Both the position numbers and the translations under genes were made by a program. Positions 18,464 to 26,568 of a stretch of 64,000 bases of DNA are shown one piece after another (positions within the stretch are counted from its first letter, which is position 1; each line of letters opens with the position of its first letter). Below the pieces are notes generated by a model. That model was not told where the DNA came from. It made no database searches and saw only the letters and a program-made list of their open reading frames with translations. The DNA is from Gramella sp. AN32 (GTDB lineage: Bacteria; Bacteroidota; Bacteroidia; Flavobacteriales; Flavobacteriaceae), in the NCBI RefSeq assembly GCF_023718305.1, contig NZ_QEYO01000002.1:62001-126000 (forward strand), given 5' to 3'.

Positions 18464-18471
18464 CAAATATA
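18464..18471 (-). promoter_or_regulatory. -7 box for the 2OG-Fe(II) oxygenase gene
   Basis: On the minus strand this reads TATATTTG, a full TAnnTTTG match. Transcription would start near 18458. Confidence 0.55.
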
Positions 18472-18484
18472 CTTCACAAATCAA

Positions 18485-18797
18485 ATCAAGGCTGTTAAAG
18501 TTTAATAGGCAAAAAATCGAACAGGAAAATGTACTCTTAAAAGATTACTGGGTCGATGCTGTTCTGTCTATTTTCTCCGTTGAATTACTGGAAAGAGGAT
18601 CCAGGAAATTTAGAGCAGGGTTTTTCTTATGAAAATTTTTTCTGGCATTCGGATGCTTAACATGAAGAATATAAAGAGCTTACCTATTCTCTTTTCCTCC
18701 AATCACATTTTATTCCATCTTAATTCCATAAATTGCACACAGACACTCTAATGGTAGTATTCTTTCAGTGTAATATTAAACCTACAATATTTTAAAT
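18485..18797. other. Intergenic stretch without a convincing gene
   Basis: Nothing here is firmly supported. A 34-codon frame (18556-18660, plus strand) ending YENFFWHSDA looks protein-like and may be the tail of a decayed gene, but it has no upstream context. I could not find a clear -7 box for the signalling operon that follows; AT-rich TAATATTAAAC near 18770 is only suggestive. Confidence 0.3.
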
Positions 18798-19277
18798 ATG
18801 AGCGAAATAATTGATTTTTTTCTAAATCTTTTTGGAACGGCAGATTGGCCTCCCAGGTGGGTGTGTGGAAAATGGAGTGATTTCCATGGTTGGTTATATA
18901 TAGGTAGTGATGTAACCATTTGGCTAGCGTATTTTATTATTCCTGTAGTAATCCTTTGGTTTGTTCAACAAAGACCTAAAATCCCCTTTTTACCGGTATT
19001 TTGGCTTTTTGCCGCTTTTATTTTATTATGCGGTGCCACCCATATCATTGATGCAATTATTTTTTGGTGGCCGGCCTATAGATTGAGTGCTTTAATTAAA
19101 TTCTTTACAGCAATTGTAAGTTTGGCCACAGTTTTTGCTTTAATACGCGATTTACCAAAACTCTTAGATTCCAAAGTTTCAGGTGCATCTGAGTCAAATG
19201 AAATTTCTCGATTGCTTGCGGAATTGAAGGAAAAGGATGCTGAAATTTTAAGATTAAACAGGCAACTTTCAAAATAG
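18798..19277 (+). CDS. Stand-alone ethylene-receptor-type (ETR1-like) membrane sensor domain
   Basis: This 159-residue membrane protein has three hydrophobic spans (about 38-56, 65-85 and 97-115) and a C-terminal coiled coil (ISRLLAELKEKDAEILRLN). It aligns without gaps to the N-terminal ethylene-binding domain of plant ETR1 with a constant offset of 13 residues. Asp38, Ala44, Tyr45, Ile48, Pro49, Ile75, Cys78 and His82 correspond to ETR1 Asp25, Ala31, Tyr32, Ile35, Pro36, Ile62, Cys65 and His69. Cys65 and His69 are the copper ligands of ETR1. LLCGATHIID is the signature. No kinase domain is fused; the kinase is the next gene, ten bases away. Ethylene or another small ligand is inferred, not shown. 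Confidence 0.85.
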   Translation: MSEIIDFFLNLFGTADWPPRWVCGKWSDFHGWLYIGSDVTIWLAYFIIPVVILWFVQQRPKIPFLPVFWLFAAFILLCGATHIIDAIIFWWPAYRLSALIKFFTAIVSLATVFALIRDLPKLLDSKVSGASESNEISRLLAELKEKDAEILRLNRQLSK

Positions 19278-19287
19278 TCGTTGATTA

Positions 19288-20790
19288 ATGACCAATCAAA
19301 AATCAACTCCAGCTTATATAAAAGATGGCATATTGTTTACTATCGCAATATTTATTGCTTTGGTAATTTATGCTATAGATGTTAATGTATCACCAAGCAT
19401 TGGCATTGGCAGTATTTATTGTTTGGTTATTTTGTATAGTTGGATTTTTCCTGGTAAGAATATTTCAATCTATATAGGTGTTTTATGTACCATTTTGATC
19501 ATCATGGCTATGGTTAAAAAGTCTGAATCTATTTCCCAGGGAAGTTTAGAAGGATTGAACACCTTTATAGCTATAATTGTAGTTTGGATTTGTGTGACTT
19601 TGGTATCGGCTGCTAAAAGCGGTTTTGCGGGAATGGAAAAAGTACTGGAATCTTTGGAAGATAAAGTACGGCAAAGGACAAAGGCCTTAACTAAAAGCCG
19701 TAAAGAACTTGAGGTTAGCGAAAAGGTGTATAGGTACCTTTATGAAAACTCGAATGAGATGCATGCCAGTGTGCATTTAGAAGAATTTCATATTCTAAGA
19801 TGTAATGATACCTTATGTAAAAAAACAGGATATTCGAAAGAGGAGCTTTTACATAAACCTATTGAAATAATACATCATCCCAATAGCAAGCAAAAACTTA
19901 ATGCATCCTTAAAAATTTTTAAGGAGAAGGGTTTTGTAAAAAATGCCGAATTAAAGTTAAAGACTAAATCTGGAAAAGATATTGAGGTCATCTTAAATGT
20001 GACTTCTGCAAAGAATGATAAGGGAGAGATCACTGATAGCAGGTTTAGCTGGACCGATATTACCGAACTCAAACGAATAGAGAATGAGCGTATAGCTTAT
20101 GCTGAGCAATTGGAAATAAAGAACAAAGAATTGGAACAATTTGTATTTATTGCCTCTCACGATTTACAAGAACCATTACGTACGGTTACTAGTTTTTCTG
20201 AACTTCTTGTTGAGGAATACCACGAAAAATTTGATAAGACAGGAAAAGACAGCCTCAATTTTATAATTCATTCAACTGCAAGGATGCGCACTTTAGTGAA
20301 AGGATTATTGGATTATGGCCGAATAGGTAAGGATTCTGTAATGATGAAGGTAGATATTTCAGAAATAATCAACGACCTCAAAAAAGATTTAAGCTTAAAA
20401 ATTGCGGAAACAAATACAACGATCGAAAACAATAATCTTCCGGATTTTGTAATGGGTCATAAAAGCGAATTGAGGCAGTTGTTCCAAAACTTAATCCTCA
20501 ACTCCATTAAATTTTGTAAACCGGAAACTGATCCAAAAATTAAGATTACTGCTGTAAAAGAAAATAGAGGATTATTGTTTTGTATAGAGGATAATGGTAT
20601 AGGTATCTCAGAAAAACATCAAAATAAGATTTTTAAAATTTTCAAACGCTTGCATACTAATAGCGAATATGAAGGTACAGGGATAGGTTTGGCACACTGT
20701 TATAAAATTGTTGATATTCATGGAGGTAAAATATGGGTGGAATCAGAATTAGGAAAAGGAAGTAAATTTTACTTTACTATAATTACATAA
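19288..20790 (+). CDS. Membrane PAS sensor histidine kinase
   Basis: This 500-residue kinase has about four N-terminal spans (roughly 13-30, 36-50, 55-72 and 89-107), a linker coiled coil (LESLEDKVRQRTKAL) and a PAS domain (about 145-265). Next comes a phytochrome-type dimerisation region with phospho-acceptor His291 in FIASHDLQEPLRT, then the ATPase domain with N box NLILNSIKF, G1 DNGIGIS, F box FKRLH and G2 GTGIGLAH. It follows the ETR1-like protein by ten bases and precedes a receiver gene by 14. The N-terminal spans do not contain the C-x3-H copper motif, so ligand sensing may be delegated to the partner protein. Confidence 0.92.
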   Translation: MTNQKSTPAYIKDGILFTIAIFIALVIYAIDVNVSPSIGIGSIYCLVILYSWIFPGKNISIYIGVLCTILIIMAMVKKSESISQGSLEGLNTFIAIIVVWICVTLVSAAKSGFAGMEKVLESLEDKVRQRTKALTKSRKELEVSEKVYRYLYENSNEMHASVHLEEFHILRCNDTLCKKTGYSKEELLHKPIEIIHHPNSKQKLNASLKIFKEKGFVKNAELKLKTKSGKDIEVILNVTSAKNDKGEITDSRFSWTDITELKRIENERIAYAEQLEIKNKELEQFVFIASHDLQEPLRTVTSFSELLVEEYHEKFDKTGKDSLNFIIHSTARMRTLVKGLLDYGRIGKDSVMMKVDISEIINDLKKDLSLKIAETNTTIENNNLPDFVMGHKSELRQLFQNLILNSIKFCKPETDPKIKITAVKENRGLLFCIEDNGIGISEKHQNKIFKIFKRLHTNSEYEGTGIGLAHCYKIVDIHGGKIWVESELGKGSKFYFTIIT

Positions 20791-20804
20791 TTCACAATTA
20801 TTCG

Positions 20805-21221
20805 ATGAAAAAGAAATTAAACTGTATCTTATTAATAGATGATGATAAAGCAACCAATTATATTAACGAACGGGTAATTTCCAGAGCTAAAATTGTCGAT
20901 AAAATAGTTGCGGTAGAAAGTGGATATAAAGCTTTGGATTATTTAAAGGAAAAGGACTTTAAAGAATATCCAAAACCGGAAGTTATATTCATAGACATTA
21001 ATATGCCTGGAATGGATGGCTGGGAATTTTTAGAAGAATATGGGGAAATGAAGGAAGTTCAAAAAGGCAACATTATTATTGTTATGTTAACAACTTCATC
21101 AAATCCTGATGACCTAAGTAAGTCCGCAACTATTTCGCGTATAAACGGATTTAAAAATAAACCCTTAACCGCTGAAAAATTGGATGAAATTATTGACGAA
21201 TATTTCCCAAATTATAAATAG
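20805..21221 (+). CDS. Single-domain response regulator (receiver only)
   Basis: This 138-residue CheY-like receiver has no output domain. The acidic pocket (Asp12-Asp14 in LLIDDDKATN), phospho-acceptor Asp64 in FIDINMPGMDG, the Thr/Ser switch in VMLTTSSNP and the conserved Lys in GFKNKPLT are all present. It resembles the Rcp1-type receivers encoded next to phytochrome-like kinases. Phosphate would come from the upstream kinase and pass to an unknown target, possibly by a relay. It is the last gene of the three-gene operon. Confidence 0.92.
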   Translation: MKKKLNCILLIDDDKATNYINERVISRAKIVDKIVAVESGYKALDYLKEKDFKEYPKPEVIFIDINMPGMDGWEFLEEYGEMKEVQKGNIIIVMLTTSSNPDDLSKSATISRINGFKNKPLTAEKLDEIIDEYFPNYK

Positions 21222-21404
21222 TGCCTTTACCGTTCCATTATTGGCCACAAATTACATCTGCTATAGTCGCTTCCCCGATAATATCCTATCAGCTTCCCAC
21301 CGATAACTGACTGTAAACAGGGCTTGATAATTTTCCGTGCCTGTCTTCAATGAGTTCCATCAAAATTCTGAACAGGTAGCAAAATCTCAAACGCCAAATT
21401 CCAT

Positions 21405-21412
21405 TATATTTG
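21405..21412 (+). promoter_or_regulatory. -7 box for queD
   Basis: TATATTTG is a full TAnnTTTG match 17 bases before the ATG; the -33 position is not recognisable. Confidence 0.5.
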
Positions 21413-21428
21413 TGGCAAATAGACCAAC

Positions 21429-21881
21429 ATGAGCAATATTAGGATCACCAAGCAATTTTCATTCGAAACCGGTCACGCCCTTTATGGTTATGATGGCAAA
21501 TGTCGCAATGTGCACGGCCACAGTTATAAATTAAGCGTTACCGTGATTGGAACGCCTATTACAGATGCTCATCATGTGAAATTTGGAATGGTGATCGATT
21601 TTGGGGATTTAAAAAAGATCGTAAAGTCTGAAATTGTGGACCAGTTTGATCACGCCACCGTTTTTAATAAAAATACCCCACATATAGAGCTCGCCGAAGA
21701 GTTAAAATCCAGGGGACATCACGTGATTTTAGTGGAATATCAGCCAACCAGCGAGAATATGGTAATGGATTTTGCCGCGAAGATCAAAAAACATTTGCCC
21801 CCACATATCCAGTTACATTCGCTCAAGCTTCAGGAAACCGATACTTCTTTTGCGGAATGGTATTCCGTAGATAATAATTAG
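21429..21881 (+). CDS. queD: 6-pyruvoyl-tetrahydropterin synthase / QueD family
   Basis: This 150-residue enzyme uses dihydroneopterin triphosphate, most likely making 6-carboxy-tetrahydropterin for queuosine synthesis. The zinc ligands are His16 (SFETGHAL), His29 and His31 (CRNVHGHSY), and the catalytic Cys25 sits four residues before the HGH. The C-terminal LQETDTSFAEW holds the substrate-binding Glu. A tetrahydrobiopterin-type role is possible, but no partner genes are nearby to decide. A dispersed repeat starts at its stop codon. Confidence 0.88.
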   Translation: MSNIRITKQFSFETGHALYGYDGKCRNVHGHSYKLSVTVIGTPITDAHHVKFGMVIDFGDLKKIVKSEIVDQFDHATVFNKNTPHIELAEELKSRGHHVILVEYQPTSENMVMDFAAKIKKHLPPHIQLHSLKLQETDTSFAEWYSVDNN

Positions 21882-21960
21882 GGCGCAACCCTAACGGGTC
21901 GGGCTATTCGCTTTTAGTCCCGCGAAATGCGGGAGCTAACCGCTGCTATCCCTTGCGCAA
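21881..21960. repeat. Dispersed non-coding repeat with terminal and internal inverted repeats
   Basis: GCGCAA at 21883-21888 pairs with TTGCGC at 21953-21958, and an inner hairpin CCCGCGAAATGCGGG sits at 21919-21933. The text around GGGTCGGGCTATTCG is one I recall as a frequent intergenic repeat in flavobacterial genomes. It begins at the queD stop codon and may act as its 3' end. Confidence 0.5.
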
Positions 21961-22017
21961 AAAATAAATCGTCAAGCAGGACTTGTATAAAAAATAAAGA
22001 TTATTTATTCCTGGTAT

Positions 22018-22050
22018 AGACCTGGCAGGTTTTAGAAACCTGCCAGGTCT
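22018..22050. repeat. Perfect 15-bp inverted repeat element
   Basis: AGACCTGGCAGGTTT and AAACCTGCCAGGTCT are perfect reverse complements around TAG. No T-tract follows, so it is a palindromic element more likely than a terminator. Similar AGACCTG..CAGGTCT palindromes are common between flavobacterial genes. Confidence 0.6.
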
Positions 22051-22066
22051 ATTTAATATTAAATTC

Positions 22067-22092
22067 TCATTTCGACCAACAGGAGAAATCTC
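22067..22092 (+). repeat. Short hairpin repeat of the GTC(A..T)CTC family
   Basis: The element reads TCATTTCGACC, four bases, then GGAGAAATCTC. ATTTC and GAAAT form the stem. The same end sequences with different stems occur in four copies at 33514-33712. Confidence 0.5.
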
Positions 22093-22167
22093 CTATCTTT
22101 ATCCCCGGCTGTACGCAAGCATTGACGAAGAATGAATAAAGAAAATAATTAATTAAAAAAGTAGATT

Positions 22168-22644
22168 ATGAGATATTCAATTTTTGCCCTAATATTTTTG
22201 GCTCCATTATTTATAGTTGCTCAAAGTTCTGATTATAACGTGTCCTCTTATCATACCGAGGGAACAAAGGCTCCAAATACCCATTACATTGGAGAAGCTT
22301 GGTTAAACCCAATAATTCACGATGACGCCGAATTAGGTTATAATATTACAAAAGCAACATTTAAAGCTAACTCAACTTTAGATTGGCATAAACATAGTTC
22401 TGTGCAGGTTTTGGTCATTGTAGATGGCGAAGCTTATTATCAAGAAAGAGGAAAAAAACCTACTATTCTAAAAGAGGGAGATGTAATTAGATGTGATAAA
22501 GATATTGAGCATTGGCACTCATCTACAAAGGATAGCGATGTAACTTATTTAGCATTCTATAGTGGCGAACAACCCACAGTTTGGACAGAAATCTTAACGC
22601 AGGAATATTATGATAAGGTTCCTAAAATGCTGAAAAAAGATTAA
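22168..22644 (+). CDS. Secreted cupin-domain protein
   Basis: This 158-residue protein has a signal peptide (hydrophobic stretch ending FIVAQ, about residue 19), so it is exported. A single cupin fold follows, with motif 1 residues in DWHKHSSVQVLVIVDGEAYY and motif 2 in GDVIRCDKDIEHWHSS; His residues of both motifs could bind a metal. The family resembles cupins linked to carboxymuconolactone decarboxylases, but the substrate is unknown. The gene stands alone, with repeat elements upstream and a repeat-like stretch downstream, which suggests an acquired single-gene unit. Confidence 0.8.
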   Translation: MRYSIFALIFLAPLFIVAQSSDYNVSSYHTEGTKAPNTHYIGEAWLNPIIHDDAELGYNITKATFKANSTLDWHKHSSVQVLVIVDGEAYYQERGKKPTILKEGDVIRCDKDIEHWHSSTKDSDVTYLAFYSGEQPTVWTEILTQEYYDKVPKMLKKD

Positions 22645-22826
22645 AAATTAGAAGAACTAAAATTAATAATTTGTGACAATGCCAGCATACAACCTCGTTA
22701 ACAGCAAATAGCGGGTATTTCCATGAAAATTGTTATTTTAGAGACCAAGTAACAAACAACAAAGCCACCACCAAATCCGAGTCCTTACTGCCGCAACTTG
22801 CGATAACCGTAACCGAATCACTACCT

Positions 22827-23585
22827 ATGAATATTCCCTCGGGCAAAAAAGTCTACTTTTCCAGTGATAATCATTTGGGTGCTCCCACCATGGAGGAAAG
22901 CCGAAAGCGGGAAGCCATATTTGTAAAATGGCTGGATGAAATTAAAAAAGATGCTGCCGTACTATTTCTACTGGGCGATTTGTTCGACTTCTGGTTTGAA
23001 TATAAACATGTAGTGCCTAAAGGTTTTGTGCGAACCCTCGGTAAACTGGCGGAAATTCGGGATAGTGGAATTCCTATATATTTTTTCGTGGGAAATCACG
23101 ATCTCTGGATGAAAGACTATTTCGAAACGGAGTTGAATATTCCCGTATATCGCCAACCCAAGGAATTTGAATTTAATGGAAAAAGCTTTCTAGTAGGTCA
23201 TGGTGATGGCCTGGGGCCTGGGGATAAAGGTTATAAAAGGATGAAAAAGGTCTTTACCAACCCTATTTCCAAATGGCTTTACCGCTGGCTACATCCGGAT
23301 CTTGGCGTACCACTGGCACAATATTTTTCCGTAAAAAATAAATTGATCTCCGGGGACGAGGACCAGAAATTTTTAGGAGAGGAAAAAGAGTGGTTGATCC
23401 AGTACTGTCGCAGGAAACTGGAAACAAAGCATTATGATTACTTCCTTTTTGGGCACCGGCATTTACCGCTGGAAATTCAATTAAATGAAAAGTCAGTTTA
23501 TATCAATACCGGTGACTGGATAAGTCATTATACTTATGCTGAATTTGATGGCGAGGATCTAAGTCTAAAAAAGCTGAATTCCTAA
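22827..23585 (+). CDS. lpxH: UDP-2,3-diacylglucosamine pyrophosphatase-type metallophosphatase
   Basis: This 252-residue metallophosphoesterase is the likely lipid A enzyme that releases UMP from UDP-diacylglucosamine at the inner membrane. The dinuclear-metal motifs appear in order: SSDNHLG (the usual DxH is here DNH), GDLFDFWFE, GNHDLWM, GHGDGLG and FGHRHLP. FDFW and GHGDG are typical of LpxH rather than general phosphatases. It overlaps the convergent recJ by four bases at its 3' end. Confidence 0.85.
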   Translation: MNIPSGKKVYFSSDNHLGAPTMEESRKREAIFVKWLDEIKKDAAVLFLLGDLFDFWFEYKHVVPKGFVRTLGKLAEIRDSGIPIYFFVGNHDLWMKDYFETELNIPVYRQPKEFEFNGKSFLVGHGDGLGPGDKGYKRMKKVFTNPISKWLYRWLHPDLGVPLAQYFSVKNKLISGDEDQKFLGEEKEWLIQYCRRKLETKHYDYFLFGHRHLPLEIQLNEKSVYINTGDWISHYTYAEFDGEDLSLKKLNS

Positions 23586-25279
23586 ACACTTTCCCTAATA
23601 TCTTTCAACTTTAGCTGTATAGATGTGTTGCCATTCCAGGTATTTTCATCCAGGCTATAAACGGCATCAAACTTTTGGTGATTTTTTATCAAATCTAGCT
23701 TTTCGCCCAAATTAAAACCAATGACTTCAAAAGCCGGCCCGCCCGAATGCTGCCGCACCAGGCATTTTAAATGTTTGTCCCCTTCCCCCACACATTTGCC
23801 AAAACCAGTATCGGTTAAGCCACGACTTAGAAAAACCGGGGACATATTTCCCGGGCCAAAAGGGGCAAATTGTTTTAAAATCCTGTAAAATTTTGGGGTG
23901 ATCTCTTCAAATTCAAGCTCAGTATCTATAGCAATTTCAGGAGTTAAAAGATGTTTATCGATACTTGTGGCCACAACCTCTTCAAACTTTCTTTTAAAAT
24001 TCTCATATTCAGATTCCAGTAAGGTCAGGCCTGCGGCATATTTATGTCCGCCAAATTGTTCTATATGCTCACTGCAGGCTTCCAGGGCTTCATATACATC
24101 AAAACCTTTTACTGAACGTGCTGATGCAGCCAGTCGTTCTCCACTTTTTGTAAATACCAGCGTAGGCCTGTACCAGGTTTCCGTTAAGCGTGAAGCGACA
24201 ATCCCAATAACCCCTTTATGCCAGTTCTCCTGGTAAACCACCGTGGTAAAACGTTCTTCTTCCCTACATTCTATCACCTGATTTTTGGCTTCTTCAGTGA
24301 TGATCTGGTCTGCACTTCTCCTGTCCGTATTATAAATTTCAATTTCTTCAGCAAAAATTTTGGATTGTCCTTCATCATCTTCCGTTAGGAGATTTACGGC
24401 ATGCTGCCCATGTTTCATTCTACCAGCAGCATTAATTCTGGGGGCAACAATAAAAACCACATCGGTAATACTAATATTTTGTCGTTCTCCTAAAATACTT
24501 TTGATGCCTTTCCTGGGGGCAATATTAATCACGTGAAGACCATGATAAGCCAAAATTCTATTTTCCCCGGTAATAGGGACAATATCTGCACCAATGGCGG
24601 TTGCTACAAGGTCAAGGTAGATAAGCAATGAATCTATAGGTTCATTTTCCGTAGCAGCAATTGCCTGGATTAATTTAAAACCCACTCCACAACCACAAAG
24701 TTCATCGTAAGGATAGGCGCAATCTTCCCTTTTTGGATCCAAAACTGCTACAGCCGCCGGAATATTAGGTCCCGGCCGGTGATGATCACAAATGATAAAA
24801 TCGATCCCCTTTTCTTTTGCATAGGCTACTTTTTCAATCGCCTTGATTCCACAATCCAGGGCAATAATCAAAGAAATGTCATTATCTGCTGCAAAATCGA
24901 TCCCTTTATAAGAAATACCATAACCTTCATCATAACGATCTGGAATATAGGTCGCCACATTTGGGTATCTAACTTTTAAAAATGAAGACATAAGCGCAAC
25001 GCTGGTCGTCCCATCTACATCATAATCTCCATAGACCAAAATATTTTCCTTATTCTGAATAGCCAGCTGAATTCTTTCCACAGCCCTATGCATATCCTTC
25101 ATGAGAAAAGGATCGTGGAGCTGGGCAAGATCTGGACGGAAGAAATTTTTGGCTTCTTCAAAACTTGTAATCCCGCGCTGTACCAGTAATCTGGCAATTG
25201 AAATATCCACGCTAAGATGTTCAGCAAGATTATTTACCAGTACAGGATCAGGTTTTGGTTTGAGAGTCCAACGCGTCAT
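23582..25279 (-). CDS. recJ: Single-stranded-DNA-specific exonuclease RecJ
   Basis: This 5'-to-3' exonuclease acts in recombination and mismatch repair. The 565-residue protein has the DHH-family motifs: VYGDYDVDGTTSVALM, IALDCGIK, ICDHHRPG (the DHH triad) and the DHHA1 region with EQFGGHKYAAGLT. APRINAAGRM and GVIGIVASRL are also RecJ signatures. I set the start at ATG 25279; an in-frame TTG lies 12 bases upstream. Confidence 0.95.
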   Translation of the reverse strand: MTRWTLKPKPDPVLVNNLAEHLSVDISIARLLVQRGITSFEEAKNFFRPDLAQLHDPFLMKDMHRAVERIQLAIQNKENILVYGDYDVDGTTSVALMSSFLKVRYPNVATYIPDRYDEGYGISYKGIDFAADNDISLIIALDCGIKAIEKVAYAKEKGIDFIICDHHRPGPNIPAAVAVLDPKREDCAYPYDELCGCGVGFKLIQAIAATENEPIDSLLIYLDLVATAIGADIVPITGENRILAYHGLHVINIAPRKGIKSILGERQNISITDVVFIVAPRINAAGRMKHGQHAVNLLTEDDEGQSKIFAEEIEIYNTDRRSADQIITEEAKNQVIECREEERFTTVVYQENWHKGVIGIVASRLTETWYRPTLVFTKSGERLAASARSVKGFDVYEALEACSEHIEQFGGHKYAAGLTLLESEYENFKRKFEEVVATSIDKHLLTPEIAIDTELEFEEITPKFYRILKQFAPFGPGNMSPVFLSRGLTDTGFGKCVGEGDKHLKCLVRQHSGGPAFEVIGFNLGEKLDLIKNHQKFDAVYSLDENTWNGNTSIQLKLKDIRESV

Positions 25280-25325
25280 AAAATTCAGCAAAAAATGAAT
25301 TAAACAAGATAGGTAATTTACAGGT

Positions 25326-25892
25326 TTAGGATAGGATTTCCTTTATTTTAATCTGAAGTTTTGGAACAATTTCTTCCTCAAACCATGGATTTTTGATCCG
25401 CCAAAAACGGTTTACGGGTGAGGGATGAGGCACAGGCCAGTATTCAGGTAAATATTCTTCAAAAGCACCTACTTTTTCGGTGAGCTTTTTCGAAGCATCT
25501 AAATAGTAATTTGACGCATAGGAGCCGATTAAAATTTTCAATTCCGCCTTTTTTAAATGATCCCAGACTTTATCGTGCCATGTAGGTGCACATTCCTTTC
25601 TTGGCGGCGCATCCCCGGTTTTTGCTTTTCCGGGATAACAAAATCCCATAGGAAGAATGGCAAAATTATCCGGATTATAGAAAACTTCATCATCTACGCC
25701 TAACCATTCCCTTAATTTGATACCACTTTGATCATTCCAGGCAATTCCGGAATTGTGCACCACCCTTCCCGGCGCCTGACTTATAAGTACAATTTTGGAA
25801 TTTTTCGAAGCTTCGATAATCGGCCTTGCTCCTAATGGCAAATATTCGCTACAGATCTTACAATCCCTGATTTCTGAAAGTAGATCCTGCAT
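25326..25892 (-). CDS. Uracil-DNA glycosylase family protein
   Basis: This 188-residue protein belongs to the uracil-DNA glycosylase superfamily. CKICSEYLPLGARPI resembles the start of family 4/5-like enzymes, VLISQAPGRVVHNSGIAW holds the water-activating region, and VPHPSPVNRFW is the C-terminal HPS/DNA-insertion motif. Only two clustered cysteines (CKIC) are seen, so a four-cysteine iron-sulfur cluster is uncertain. Its ATG overlaps the rsmI stop by one base, so it is translated with rsmI. Confidence 0.8.
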   Translation of the reverse strand: MQDLLSEIRDCKICSEYLPLGARPIIEASKNSKIVLISQAPGRVVHNSGIAWNDQSGIKLREWLGVDDEVFYNPDNFAILPMGFCYPGKAKTGDAPPRKECAPTWHDKVWDHLKKAELKILIGSYASNYYLDASKKLTEKVGAFEEYLPEYWPVPHPSPVNRFWRIKNPWFEEEIVPKLQIKIKEILS

Positions 25893-26560
25893 TAATTCCC
25901 CGCTACCACGATTACGATTTCACCCTTCGGACTGTTTGCCGTATAGTGCGCTAAGACTTCAGCAACAGTGCCTCTTACCGTTTCTTCATGCAATTTGGTA
26001 ATTTCCCTGGAAACAGAAACCTTTCTTTCTTCGCCAAAATATTCAGCAAAGTTTCCTAAAGTCTTCAGCAATTTATGAGGAGATTCATAAAAGATCATGG
26101 TTCGATTTTCTTCAGCTAAAATTTTTAAACGGGTTTGCCTGCCTTTTTTTACGGGTAGAAATCCTTCAAAAACAAATTTGTCATTTGGGAGCCCGCTATT
26201 TACCAGTGCCGGCACAAAAGCCGTGGCACCCGGAAGACAATCTACTTCAATGCCAGACTCCACACAGGCTCGGGTTAGTAAAAACCCGGGGTCTGAAATT
26301 GCCGGTGTCCCTGCATCACTGATTAAAGCAATATTTTCACCTGAAAGTATTCGGGAAACAAGATGGCCCACCGTTTTATGCTCGTTGTGCATATGATGGC
26401 TTTGCATATGGGTAGTAATTTCAAAATGCTTTAATAATTTACCACTATTGCGGGTGTCTTCGGCTAATATTAAGTCGACCTCTTTTAATACCCGAATTGC
26501 CCTTAACGTTATATCTTCAAGATTACCAATGGGTGTTGGCACCAGGAAAAGTTTTCCCAT
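25892..26560 (-). CDS. rsmI: 16S rRNA (cytidine-1402-2'-O)-methyltransferase
   Basis: RsmI methylates the ribose of C1402 in the decoding centre. The 222-residue protein has VPTPIGNLEDITLRA at the N terminus, AEDTRNSGKLL, the SAM-binding LISDAGTPAISDPG and the C-terminal EIVIVVAGN, all standard motifs. It lacks the extra C-terminal domain of longer homologues. It precedes and overlaps the glycosylase gene, and an unknown gene lies nine bases upstream in the same operon. Confidence 0.95.
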   Translation of the reverse strand: MGKLFLVPTPIGNLEDITLRAIRVLKEVDLILAEDTRNSGKLLKHFEITTHMQSHHMHNEHKTVGHLVSRILSGENIALISDAGTPAISDPGFLLTRACVESGIEVDCLPGATAFVPALVNSGLPNDKFVFEGFLPVKKGRQTRLKILAEENRTMIFYESPHKLLKTLGNFAEYFGEERKVSVSREITKLHEETVRGTVAEVLAHYTANSPKGEIVIVVAGN

Positions 26561-26568
26561 ACATTTAA

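Noticed and set aside
18556..18660. Short 34-codon frame between the oxygenase and the sensor operon
   Set aside because: It looks protein-like but has no start context, neighbour or recognisable family; at most a gene remnant.
23898..24236. Plus-strand frame of 112 codons inside recJ
   Set aside because: Antisense shadow of a well-supported gene with Ser-rich composition.
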